Part shown: positions 51,006 to 58,735 of the stretch, one piece after another
Layout: each line of letters begins with the position of its first letter
Numbering within the stretch: the stretch's first letter is position 1
DNA from: Sphingomonas tagetis
Lineage (GTDB): Bacteria > Pseudomonadota > Alphaproteobacteria > Sphingomonadales > Sphingomonadaceae
Assembly: GCF_024211275.1 (NCBI RefSeq)
Contig: NZ_JAMLDX010000002.1
Span: 368,127 to 432,126, forward strand
Length of the DNA: 64,000 bases
Direction: 5' to 3'
Translations under genes and position numbers: made by a program
Notes under the pieces: generated by a model
Seen by the model: the letters and a program-made list of their open reading frames with translations, nothing else
What the model was told of the DNA's origin: nothing
The model's database searches: none

Positions 51006-51413
51006 TCAGTAGCGCATCGCCTCGTTCCCGACGAAACCGAGCCTGCTCACCCCGGCGCGCTTGACCACGGCCAGCACCGAATTGAACCGCTCATAGCGGG
51101 CTGCCTCGTCGGTCTTGAGATGCAACACGCCGCCGGCGTCCACCGTCGACTTGAGCAGAACCGGCAGCTCGGCGTCGCCGATCGCACGGCCGTCCCACAA
51201 CAAAGCCCCGGAGGCGGCGATCTCGAGCCGATGCGGCACCTCCAGCCGTGTGCCTGTCGGCGGTCCGCTCGGCAACTCCACCGGCAGTTTGTGCGAGGCG
51301 ATGGGGATGGTCAGGATCATCATGATCAACAGCACCAGCAGCACGTCGATCAGCGGCGTGATGTTGATCGCGGCCAAGGGCTGCGGTTCGGCAAGGATGA
51401 CGGCACGCTTCAT
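51006..51413 (-). CDS. Orphan ExbD/TolR family protein
   Basis: 135 residues. A single N-terminal membrane helix (INITPLIDVLLVLLIMMIL, about 16-34) carries the ion-path Asp typical of ExbD/TolR (ITPLIDV), followed by a periplasmic domain. ExbD normally works with ExbB and TonB to energise outer-membrane uptake. Neither partner gene is near. GGAGG is well placed. A perfect 19-base palindrome lies 17 bases upstream of the start, so it may be separately regulated. Confidence 0.88.
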   Translation of the reverse strand: MKRAVILAEPQPLAAINITPLIDVLLVLLIMMILTIPIASHKLPVELPSGPPTGTRLEVPHRLEIAASGALLWDGRAIGDAELPVLLKSTVDAGGVLHLKTDEAARYERFNSVLAVVKRAGVSRLGFVGNEAMRY

Positions 51414-51429
51414 AGGGCACCTCCTGCAA

Positions 51430-51448
51430 TGATGATGTTACATCATCA
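51430..51448. promoter_or_regulatory. Perfect palindrome upstream of exbD
   Basis: TGATGATGT, one base, ACATCATCA: nine-base perfect arms. It lies between the divergent-free gap of the OmdA-type gene (stop at 51470) and exbD, 17 bases before the exbD ATG. The size and symmetry fit a dimeric repressor operator, for example BlaI-like, but the regulator is unknown. Confidence 0.5.
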
Positions 51449-51469
51449 CATACAGCCACGGCCGTCAAG

Positions 51470-52063
51470 TCAGCATGCCTCATACTTCCAGTGCCGCTTC
51501 TTGCCCTCGCGAATCCACGCAATCGCTTCGGCCAGCCTTTTGTCACGCGTCGCCTCGCGCTTGGCGTCGGCGATCCACTCGCAATATTCGCGGCGCTGGC
51601 TGGGGGCAAAGCCATCGAAATTCGCCGCCGCGACCGGGTCGCGCGCCAGCGCTTCCGCCAACACCTCCGGCACCTCGACCTCGGGCTTGCGCACCTGGTT
51701 TTCGCGTTTGGCGAACGCACCCGAGTCGATCAGCGCTACGACCGCGCGCACCTGCGCTTCCATCGCCGTGTCGCCGGGCAGTTCGCTCAGCGAGGTGATC
51801 CGGCCGAACTGGCCCATCGCCTCGCCTTCCTTGCCCGTCGCCATCTGGTCGCGATACCAGAAGCCGAACGTCGTATGCGCCTTGAACGCAGCCATGCCCG
51901 CCAGCGGCCGGCCCTTGTAGGAGAAAGCGGGCATGCTCCACTTGATGCCCTCTTCGACATCCGGGCATCCGGCATGCACCCGCGCGCGCAGCCAGCTCAG
52001 GATCGGCCGGGCAAACTCGGCCTGCGTTGCGATATAGGCGTCGATTCGCGGATCGGTGGACAT
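51470..52063 (-). CDS. YdeI/OmpD-associated protein with DUF1801-type N-terminus
   Basis: 197 residues. The N-terminal half (GIKWSMPAFSYKGRPLAGMAAFKAHTTFGFW) is DUF1801-like. The C-terminal half (VPEVLAEALARDPVAAANFDGFAPSQRREYCEWIADAKREATRDKRL) is the OmdA/YdeI pattern. Soluble. The family's activity is unknown; some members are linked to envelope stress. It lies on the same strand as exbD, with the palindrome between them. Confidence 0.87.
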   Translation of the reverse strand: MSTDPRIDAYIATQAEFARPILSWLRARVHAGCPDVEEGIKWSMPAFSYKGRPLAGMAAFKAHTTFGFWYRDQMATGKEGEAMGQFGRITSLSELPGDTAMEAQVRAVVALIDSGAFAKRENQVRKPEVEVPEVLAEALARDPVAAANFDGFAPSQRREYCEWIADAKREATRDKRLAEAIAWIREGKKRHWKYEAC

Positions 52064-52118
52064 GACGCATTCCTCCCTCGGACGGATTGCTCCGTCCGAA
52101 GGCTCGCGCCGTCAAGGG

Positions 52119-52457
52119 CTAGGGGTTGAGCGCCACTGCGTCGCCATCGCCGAGATCGTCTTCCTCGACCGAATCCGCATCGAACTCGGCTTGAACGTCG
52201 TCCTCTTCATCATCTTCGTCATCTGTTTCGGCGGAGGTCTCGTCACCAATCTCGTCGGCCGCCATGGCGAGTTCGTCGTCCTCGTCCATCTCGTCCGGGT
52301 CCTCGCCCAGATCGGGGTTGAGGTCCGTCAGGATCGTGCCGTCGCTCGGGCCGTCGCGCGTCGCCTCGAGGATCTCGGCGCGCTGGCTCTCGTCATAGCC
52401 GTCCTCGTCATAGCCGTCGTCGCCGGGGCCGCGCCCCGTCACCTGATAGCCGCCCAT
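52119..52457 (-). CDS. Very acidic low-complexity protein
   Basis: 112 residues, rich in Asp and Glu (DEDDEEDD, DEMDEDDELAMAADEIGDE) with a short ordered-looking start (ILEATRDGPSDGTILTDLNPDLGEDPDE). No signal peptide or membrane segment, and no family recognised. GGAGGG precedes the ATG with 5-base spacing, which supports real translation. Possibly an unstructured acidic chaperone-like or nucleic-acid-mimic protein; this is speculation. Codon use fits the surrounding genes. Confidence 0.6.
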   Translation of the reverse strand: MGGYQVTGRGPGDDGYDEDGYDESQRAEILEATRDGPSDGTILTDLNPDLGEDPDEMDEDDELAMAADEIGDETSAETDDEDDEEDDVQAEFDADSVEEDDLGDGDAVALNP

Positions 52458-52534
52458 CGCAGCCCTCCATGTTTCTACTCAAGCGCGAACGGCGGGCGGG
52501 GCGCGACGGTTCCGCGCGCTTGCGACGAATGGAG

Positions 52535-53794
52535 TCAGCTGCGGCGAAAGAGCCGTCCGCGCTCGGTGACGAAGATGATCAGCAGCGCGGTCAGTCCGAG
52601 CGTCAGGAAGCCGGTATAGAGCGGCACCGTGCTGCCGTCGAACGACTGTCCGATCACCGCCCCCAGCACCGCGGCGCCCATGGTCTGGACGAAGCCCTGC
52701 AAGCTCGACGCGGTGCCCGCGACATCGCCCATATTCTCCATCGCCATGGCCGAGAAGTTGGAGTTGCACAGCCCCATCGCTGCCATCATCGGCGCCTGCA
52801 GCGCGATGAACACCCACAGATTCTCGCCGCCCGCCAGGATCACCGCGAGGTGCAACGCCGAGATCCCTAGCGTCGCCACCAGCGCCAGGTGCGACAGGAA
52901 GCGCATGCCCAGCCGCATCACCAGCCGCGAATTCAGGAACGCCCCCGCCGCCATGAACCCCGCTATCGCGCCGAACACCAATGTCAGCAGTTCGGGCCGT
53001 TTGAACACATCATAGACGATCTGCTGAATCGAGCCGACGAACGAGAAGAAGCAGCCCCAAATCGCCGCCGACGCCAGTGTGTAACCGACCGCCCAACGGT
53101 CGCGCACCATCACGCCATAGCCATTGAACACATTGCGCAGGTGGAACGCATCGCGCGCTTCACGATCCAGCGTCTCTGGCATGCGCAGGGTGAACCAGAT
53201 CAGCACGCCCGCCGATACCGCCGCCACGCCGCCGAAGATCAGCCGCCAGTCGCCGAAGATGATCACCATCGCCTGTCCAAACGCGGGCGCGAGCACCGGC
53301 ACGATCATGAACGTCATGAAGGCGAGGCTCATGACACGTGCCATCGCGCGTCCGGCGAAACAGTCGCGCACCAGCGCCACCGTGACCACCCGCCCCGCGG
53401 CAACCGCCGCGCCGCTGGCCGCGCGCGCGGCCAGCAGCAGTTCGAAACTGCTCGAAAACGCCGCCCACGCATTGGTCAGCACGTAGAGCAAAAGCGCCGC
53501 CACGATCACCGGCTTGCGGCCAAACCGGTCGGCGAGCGGCCCGTGGAACAGCTGCGCGACGGCGAAGCCGAGCATGAAGGCGGTGATCACATATTGCCGA
53601 TGATTGGGTTCCGCCACGCCCAGTTCGTCGCCGATCGCGGGCAGCGCCGGCAGCATCGAGTCGATACCCAGCGCAGTCAGCGCCATGATCGAGGCGATCA
53701 GCGCGACGAATTCGCCCATCGGGATCGGCGAGCGGTTGGGCGCTTCGGTCGCATGAGAGGTCGTTCGCGCATGCATGGCGCGCCCATGCCGCAT
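52535..53794 (-). CDS. MFS transporter, Bcr/CflA-like
   Basis: 419 residues with 12 helices. The conserved loop after TM2 is HGPLADRFGRKPVIVAAL and the N-terminal part has DSMLPALPAIGDELG, as in Bcr/CflA drug-resistance exporters. Substrate unknown. Two in-frame ATGs (53794 and 53776) are possible; neither has a strong ribosome site, and the longer was kept. It is divergent from the lipoprotein gene. Confidence 0.88.
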   Translation of the reverse strand: MRHGRAMHARTTSHATEAPNRSPIPMGEFVALIASIMALTALGIDSMLPALPAIGDELGVAEPNHRQYVITAFMLGFAVAQLFHGPLADRFGRKPVIVAALLLYVLTNAWAAFSSSFELLLAARAASGAAVAAGRVVTVALVRDCFAGRAMARVMSLAFMTFMIVPVLAPAFGQAMVIIFGDWRLIFGGVAAVSAGVLIWFTLRMPETLDREARDAFHLRNVFNGYGVMVRDRWAVGYTLASAAIWGCFFSFVGSIQQIVYDVFKRPELLTLVFGAIAGFMAAGAFLNSRLVMRLGMRFLSHLALVATLGISALHLAVILAGGENLWVFIALQAPMMAAMGLCNSNFSAMAMENMGDVAGTASSLQGFVQTMGAAVLGAVIGQSFDGSTVPLYTGFLTLGLTALLIIFVTERGRLFRRS

Positions 53795-53846
53795 CGCAGC
53801 TTCTTCGTCACCCCACGCATTGACCTTTTACATTTGCGATCTTAGT

Positions 53847-53864
53847 GTATTGCCCAACTAATAC
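53847..53864. promoter_or_regulatory. Inverted repeat overlapping a lipoprotein promoter
   Basis: GTATT (53847-53851) and AATAC (53860-53864) are perfect arms around eight bases. A possible promoter, TTGCGA (53834) and TAATAC (53859), would have its -10 box inside the right arm. The symmetry resembles GntR/YtrA-type operators, but no regulator gene adjoins it. Confidence 0.4.
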
Positions 53865-53878
53865 GGTTGGAGGTTGTC

Positions 53879-54367
53879 ATGAAGCGAACGTTGCTGATCC
53901 TTCCCCTTGCTGCAGCGCTGGCGGCGTGCGGCAACGAAGGCGACGGCACGTCGGTTTCGATCAAGGGTGATGACGGCAACACCGTCGCGAGCGTCGGCAA
54001 GGACGGCCGCGTCGCGATCAAGGCGCCGGGCTTCGAAGGCTCGCTCAAGCTGCCCAAATTCGAATTCGGCGCCGACAATTTCGAGGTCGATGGCCTCAAG
54101 CTGTACCCCGGCTCGACCATCGCCAACCTCAATGTCGAATCCGGCAATGGCAAGGAGGGCAGCGTCAAGGTCCAGTTCGACGCTCCAGCCGCCGCGGCGC
54201 AGGTGCAGAACTGGTTCCGCGAGCAGATGCAGAGTGCGGGCTTCACCGTCGATCTCAAGGACGGCGTGCTCGCCGGCAAGACCAGCGACGGCAGTCCCTT
54301 CACGCTAAAGCTGGCCCCGGCCGGCGACGCCACGTCCCGCGGCACGCTGTCGGTTACCGGCACCTGA
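53879..54367 (+). CDS. Putative lipoprotein, unknown function
   Basis: 162 residues. A signal sequence ends in lipobox LAAC with C17. The mature protein contains Gly/Asp-rich stretches (GDDGNTVASVGKDGRVAIKAPG) and a C-terminal domain with VQNWFREQMQSAGFTVDL, which may be a ligand-binding fold. GGAGG at 53868-53872 selects the ATG at 53879. It has a candidate operator in its promoter, suggesting regulated expression. A hairpin follows the stop. Confidence 0.78.
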   Translation: MKRTLLILPLAAALAACGNEGDGTSVSIKGDDGNTVASVGKDGRVAIKAPGFEGSLKLPKFEFGADNFEVDGLKLYPGSTIANLNVESGNGKEGSVKVQFDAPAAAAQVQNWFREQMQSAGFTVDLKDGVLAGKTSDGSPFTLKLAPAGDATSRGTLSVTGT

Positions 54368-54387
54368 AATCCACTGCGTAGGTGGAT

Positions 54388-54424
54388 GGCGGGAAGGCCG
54401 CACGGCACTCGCGCCCTTCCCGCC
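54388..54424 (+). terminator. Terminator-like hairpin after the lipoprotein
   Basis: GGCGGGAAGG (54388-54397) and CCTTCCCGCC (54415-54424) are perfect 10-base arms around a 17-base loop. Only a short T-containing stretch follows, so termination may be partial. Confidence 0.5.
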
Positions 54425-54487
54425 CCTGTTCTAGCGACTTGCGAAGGTATATCTGCGGATCAAGAATCGTATCCGGAGCTACTTTTT

Positions 54488-55438
54488 ATGTCCGACACCC
54501 TGCTCGCAGAGGTCCCGCTGATCGACATGGCCGATCAGGCGCGCGACCCCGACGCGTTCGCCGCCGCACTGGGCGGCTCGTTCGAGCGTTTCGGCTTCGC
54601 CATGGTCAGCGGCCATGGCGTTCCTGAAGACCTGATCGCCCGCGCCTGGGCGCAGACGCGCGCGTTCTTCGAGCTGCCCGAGGACAAGAAGCGCGGCTAT
54701 TTCGTCGCGGGCGGCGGCGGCGCGCGCGGGTACACGCCCTTCAAGACCGAGATCGCCAAGGGCGCCGAATATGTCGATCTCAAGGAGTTCTGGCATATCG
54801 GCCGCGAACTGCCCCAAGGCCATCGCTTCTCCGACAGCATGGCCCCTAACGTCTGGCCGTCGCGCCCGGAGGGCTTCCGTGACACGTTTCTCGAGCTGTT
54901 CGCCGCGCTCGACACCGCAGGCGACAAATTGCTCTCGGCTATCGCCCGCCATCTCGGCCTCGCGCCGAACTGGTTCGATCGGGCGGTCAAGGACGGCAAC
55001 TCGGTCCTCCGCCTGCTCCACTATCCGCCGGTGACCGAGGATGCGCCCAATGTCCGCGCCGGCGCGCATGAGGACATCAACCTGATCACGTTGCTGCTCG
55101 GCGCCGAGGAAGCAGGGCTCCAGCTGCTCGACCGCGATGGCCAGTGGCTGCCGATCAAGCCGCCAGAGGGCGCGATGGTCGTCAATGTCGGCGACATGCT
55201 GCAGCGGCTGACCAACCATGTCCTGCCCTCGACCACCCACCGCGTGGTCAACCCGCCGCCCGAGCGGCGCGGCCATTCGCGCTATTCGATGCCCTTCTTC
55301 CTGCATCCCGCGCCGGATTTCCTGATCAAAGCGCTGCCGCAATGCGTCACGGCCTCCAACCCCGAGCGCGAGCCGCCGATCACTGCGCACGACTATCTCG
55401 CCGAGCGCCTCGCCGAGATCGGGCTGACGAAGAAGTAA
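54488..55438 (+). CDS. Isopenicillin N synthase-like 2OG-Fe(II) dioxygenase
   Basis: 316 residues. The jelly-roll core has iron ligands H194 and D196 (AGAHEDINLITLL) and H251 (STTHRVV), and the 2-oxoglutarate-binding R265-x-S267 (RYSMPFF). The N-terminal domain VPLIDMADQARDPDAF is typical of the plant/IPNS group. These enzymes hydroxylate or cyclise small molecules; the substrate is unknown. The ATG at 54488 was chosen over an in-frame extension to 54386 that would overlap the hairpin. It is followed by a REP-like repeat and hom. Confidence 0.9.
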   Translation: MSDTLLAEVPLIDMADQARDPDAFAAALGGSFERFGFAMVSGHGVPEDLIARAWAQTRAFFELPEDKKRGYFVAGGGGARGYTPFKTEIAKGAEYVDLKEFWHIGRELPQGHRFSDSMAPNVWPSRPEGFRDTFLELFAALDTAGDKLLSAIARHLGLAPNWFDRAVKDGNSVLRLLHYPPVTEDAPNVRAGAHEDINLITLLLGAEEAGLQLLDRDGQWLPIKPPEGAMVVNVGDMLQRLTNHVLPSTTHRVVNPPPERRGHSRYSMPFFLHPAPDFLIKALPQCVTASNPEREPPITAHDYLAERLAEIGLTKK

Positions 55439-55458
55439 ACCGCGCCCAACTATTCCTG

Positions 55459-55555
55459 CGTCACCCCGGACTTGTTCCGGGGTCCACGCTGCCGCAAAGA
55501 GCCGCGCGGGCGAGTCTGTCCGCCCGGTGGACCCCGGAATGAATCCGGGGTGACG
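55459..55555. repeat. REP-like long inverted repeat
   Basis: Two 29-base arms (55459-55487 and 55527-55555) pair with three mismatches. Each arm contains an internal palindrome around CCCCGGA and TCCGGGG, giving a large hairpin between the dioxygenase and hom genes. This CGTCACCCCGGA-type element is typical of the dispersed repeats of sphingomonads as I recall them. It may stabilise mRNA or bind nucleoid proteins, and could limit readthrough into hom. Confidence 0.75.
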
Positions 55556-55574
55556 ATGTGAGTGGGGAATAGCT

Positions 55575-56867
55575 TTGCCCGAGCCGTTGAAAGTCGCCCT
55601 TGCAGGCCTTGGCACCGTTGGCGCCGGGGTGATCCGGCTGATCGACGCCAACTCCGACCTGATCGCACGCCGCGCCGGACGGCCGATCGAGATCGTGGCG
55701 GTGTCGGCACGCGACCGCACCAAGGACCGCGGCGTCGACATCACCCGCTTCGACTGGGTCGATGACATGACCCAGCTTGCGCATCACGCAAAAGCCGATG
55801 TCGTGGTCGAGCTGATTGGCGGCTCGGACGGCCCGGCGCTTGCGCTCGCGCGCGCGACGCTCGCCGCGGGCAAGGGCCTCGTCACTGCGAACAAGGCGAT
55901 GATCGCGCATCACGGGCTCGAACTCGCCATTGCCGCCGAAAAGACCGACACGCCGATGAAGTTCGAGGCGGCGGTCGCGGGCGGCGTGCCGGTGATCAAG
56001 GGGCTGCGCGAGGGCGCGGCGGCCAACCAGATCGACCGCGTCTATGGCATCCTCAACGGCACCTGCAATTTCATCCTCTCAAAGATGGAAGCCGAAGGGC
56101 GCGACTTCGCCGAGATCCTTGCCGAAGCGCAGGCCGCGGGCTTCGCCGAAGCCGATCCCAGCTTCGACATCGACGGCGTGGACGCCGCGCACAAGCTCTC
56201 GATCCTCGCCAGCATCGCCTTCGGCACTCAGCCGGCGTTCGGCGATGTCGCGATCGGCGGCATCCGCCATCTGCTCGCGGCCGATATCGCCGAAGCCGCC
56301 GCGCTCGGCTATCGCGTGCGCCTGCTCGGCATTGCCGATCTCGGCCCGAACGGGCTGTTCCAGCGCGTCCACCCGCACCTCGTCCCGCTCGCGCACCCGC
56401 TGGCGCACGTGATCGGCCCGACCAACGCCGTCGTCGCCGAGGGCAATTTCGTCGGCCGCCTGCTGTTCCAGGGCGCAGGCGCAGGCGACGGCCCGACTGC
56501 TTCAGCCGTCGTCGCCGACCTGATCGACATCGCGCGCACCGAATTCGGCCCGCCCTATGCGATGCCCGCGACCAGCCTCGCCAACGAGCCCGCCGCCTCG
56601 ACCGGCGACCGCCGCAGCCGCGCCTATCTGCGCTTCACCGTGCCCGACAAGGTCGGCGTGCTGGCCGAGATCGCCGCCGCGATGCGCGATGCCGGCGTCT
56701 CGATCGAATCGCTGATCCAGCGCGGCGCGCATGCCGATGGCGAAGTGCTGCTCGCCATCGTCACGCACGAAGGGCCGGAGCGTTGCGTCGCGCAGGCGCT
56801 CGAAAAGCTGCGCGGGTCGCAGAGCCTGTCGGGCGAGCCGATGTGGATGCACATCCTCGGCGAATGA
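55575..56867 (+). CDS. hom: Homoserine dehydrogenase
   Basis: 430 residues. The NAD(P)-binding GLGTVGAGV lies at 11-19, the catalytic domain has FEAAVAGGVPVIKGLREG and NGTCNFILSKME, and a C-terminal ACT domain (about 350-430, DKVGVLAEIAAAMRDAGVSIESL) is likely for threonine feedback. It reduces aspartate semialdehyde to homoserine. No ATG is available in frame near the domain; TTG at 55575 follows GTGGGGA and fits well. It lies just after the REP-like hairpin. Confidence 0.93.
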   Translation: MPEPLKVALAGLGTVGAGVIRLIDANSDLIARRAGRPIEIVAVSARDRTKDRGVDITRFDWVDDMTQLAHHAKADVVVELIGGSDGPALALARATLAAGKGLVTANKAMIAHHGLELAIAAEKTDTPMKFEAAVAGGVPVIKGLREGAAANQIDRVYGILNGTCNFILSKMEAEGRDFAEILAEAQAAGFAEADPSFDIDGVDAAHKLSILASIAFGTQPAFGDVAIGGIRHLLAADIAEAAALGYRVRLLGIADLGPNGLFQRVHPHLVPLAHPLAHVIGPTNAVVAEGNFVGRLLFQGAGAGDGPTASAVVADLIDIARTEFGPPYAMPATSLANEPAASTGDRRSRAYLRFTVPDKVGVLAEIAAAMRDAGVSIESLIQRGAHADGEVLLAIVTHEGPERCVAQALEKLRGSQSLSGEPMWMHILGE

Positions 56868-56871
56868 CGGG

Positions 56872-57216
56872 CTAAGGCGCGGGCTCGCGCTTACGCACGA
56901 CCTTGCCGTCGAAGCCGACGCCGACCGTCACACCGACCATTCCGTCGCATTGTGTCAGGAACGGGCCGCTGACACCGCACTGGAACATCACATCGGCCAG
57001 CACGCGCTCGGTCTGATAGGGAATGTTGTCGATCGAACGCGCAGTGACGAACGGCACGCGATATTTGATATCCGCCTCGCGCAGCGCGCAGACGACGATC
57101 TCGTCCTTCGCCGCGGTGGTCTTGCACGGGATCGCGGCTGTGGTGCGCGCGCGATAGTCGGTCAGCACCAGGTCGGCAGGCGCGGCCTGCAGCAGCAACG
57201 CGAACGCAACGACCAT
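56872..57216 (-). CDS. Small exported protein, unknown
   Basis: 114 residues with a short signal peptide (VVAFALLLQAAPA). The mature part has DEIVVCALREADIKYRVPF and two further Cys (CGVSG, QCDG), suggesting disulfides in the periplasm. Similar short DEIVVC proteins are frequent in sphingomonads by my recollection, function unknown. GGAGG precedes the ATG with 9-base spacing. It faces hom, with the stops 5 bases apart, and a second small exported gene follows upstream on the same strand. Confidence 0.72.
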   Translation of the reverse strand: MVVAFALLLQAAPADLVLTDYRARTTAAIPCKTTAAKDEIVVCALREADIKYRVPFVTARSIDNIPYQTERVLADVMFQCGVSGPFLTQCDGMVGVTVGVGFDGKVVRKREPAP

Positions 57217-57268
57217 GGCCCGGCACCTCCGAGCCGCAACTTTCGCATGGCTTTGTGGCCGAATTGGT

Positions 57269-57598
57269 TCAATCGATCGGCGCGCTTACCAGCTCGGCGC
57301 CCTTGCTCGGACAGACCGGCGCGCCCTGCACACCGCACGCCATTTTGGTCTGTTTCGCGACCGCGTCCAGCTTGCCGCTGAACTTGGGCTCGATGAGCCC
57401 GGTCAGGCGATAAGGCGATTCGGCCGCGGGCAGGCATTTGCCCGTCACGCATAGTTTGGCGCTTCGCATCCGCTTCACCGGCGCCCTGCGCACGGTCCGT
57501 TTGCGCACCACGACCGCGGCGGGCCGCGCGCGTTTGGGCAATGTTACTACACGCGGCGTATCGACCGCGGCGCTCAGCGCCAGCAGCAAACTCAACAT
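57269..57598 (-). CDS. Small exported basic protein, unknown
   Basis: 109 residues. The start LSLLLALSAAVDTP looks like a signal peptide. A basic stretch (PKRARPAAVVVRKRTVRRAPVKRMRS) follows, then Cys residues in LCVTGKCLP and MACGVQGAPVCPSKG, four in all, probably disulfide-bonded. No family recognised. A GTG one codon upstream (57601) is possible, but GAAGGA is better spaced for the ATG at 57598. It pairs with the gene at 56872. Confidence 0.7.
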   Translation of the reverse strand: MLSLLLALSAAVDTPRVVTLPKRARPAAVVVRKRTVRRAPVKRMRSAKLCVTGKCLPAAESPYRLTGLIEPKFSGKLDAVAKQTKMACGVQGAPVCPSKGAELVSAPID

Positions 57599-57753
57599 CA
57601 CGAATTCCTTCGATTCCTGTTCGACTTAAGAACGCTGGCCGCCTCGTTTTTGTTTCAGTTCCCCGCGCTTTTGGCTGCACCTGACCATCGACATCGGCGC
57701 GCGCGCATCCTATCGGCGCTGGCAAAGCGAATTTTGAGAGGCTCCCCACGATC

Positions 57754-58722
57754 ATGCAGACCGCCAGCAAGGTTCTCGACCGCGTCCTCGTGCTCGAAAT
57801 GGTGCGCGTCACCGAAGCCGCCGCCATCGCCGCCTCGACGCTGGTCGGCCGCGGCGATGAAAAGGCCGCCGACGCCGCTGCGGTCGAAGCGATGCGCGCC
57901 GCGCTCAACGAACTCTACATGGACGGCACCGTCGTGATCGGCGAGGGCGAGCGCGACGAGGCGCCCATGCTCTATATCGGCGAAAAGGTCGGCTCGGCGA
58001 TCGGCAAGGGCCCGAAGATCGACATCGCGCTCGACCCGCTTGAAGGCACCACGATCTGCGCCAAGGCCGGCCCCAACAGCCTCGCCGTGCTCGCCATCGC
58101 CGAGGAAGGCATGCTGCTCAACGCGCCCGACGTGTACATGGACAAGATCGCGGTCGGCCCGGGCTATACCGGCGACGTCATCGATCTCGACAAGACCCCG
58201 ACCCAGAATATCGAGGCGATCGCCGCGCAGAAGGGCGTGAAGCCGAGCGAGATCATCGCCTGCGTGCTAGACCGCCCGCGCCACGAAAAGCTGATCGCCG
58301 AGTTGCGCCAGATCGGTTGCGGCGTGGTGCTGATCGGCGACGGCGACGTTGCCGGCGTGATTGCCACCACCAATCCCGACACCACGATCGACGTCTATAT
58401 GGGTTCGGGCGGGGCGCCGGAGGGCGTGCTGGCGTGCGCCGCGCTGGCATGCGTCGGCGGCCAGTTCAAGGGCCGCCTGCTGTTCCGCAACGAGGACGAG
58501 CGCAGCCGTGCGCGCAAATGGGGCATCACCGACCTCGACAAGCAGTATGACCTCAAGGAGCTGGCCAAGGGCGACTGCATCTTCGCCGCGACCGGCGTGA
58601 CCGACGGCTCGCTGCTCGAGGGCGTCAAGCGCCGCAAGGACCGGATGACCACCGAGAGCGTCGTGATGCGCGCCAGCTCGGGCACGGTGCGCTGGGTCAA
58701 GGGCGAGCACCGGCTCGATTGA
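57754..58722 (+). CDS. glpX: Class II fructose-1,6-bisphosphatase
   Basis: 322 residues of the GlpX type: metal and substrate motifs GEGERDEAPMLYIGEKVG and DIALDPLEGT near 65-100, and GSGGAPEGVLACAALACVGG later. It makes fructose-6-phosphate in gluconeogenesis. The 5' gap (57602-57753) is a divergent promoter region shared with the small basic protein. A CPBP protease gene follows after 13 bases, so they may be co-transcribed. Confidence 0.96.
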   Translation: MQTASKVLDRVLVLEMVRVTEAAAIAASTLVGRGDEKAADAAAVEAMRAALNELYMDGTVVIGEGERDEAPMLYIGEKVGSAIGKGPKIDIALDPLEGTTICAKAGPNSLAVLAIAEEGMLLNAPDVYMDKIAVGPGYTGDVIDLDKTPTQNIEAIAAQKGVKPSEIIACVLDRPRHEKLIAELRQIGCGVVLIGDGDVAGVIATTNPDTTIDVYMGSGGAPEGVLACAALACVGGQFKGRLLFRNEDERSRARKWGITDLDKQYDLKELAKGDCIFAATGVTDGSLLEGVKRRKDRMTTESVVMRASSGTVRWVKGEHRLD

Positions 58723-58735
58723 CGGGCCAGGCGGG

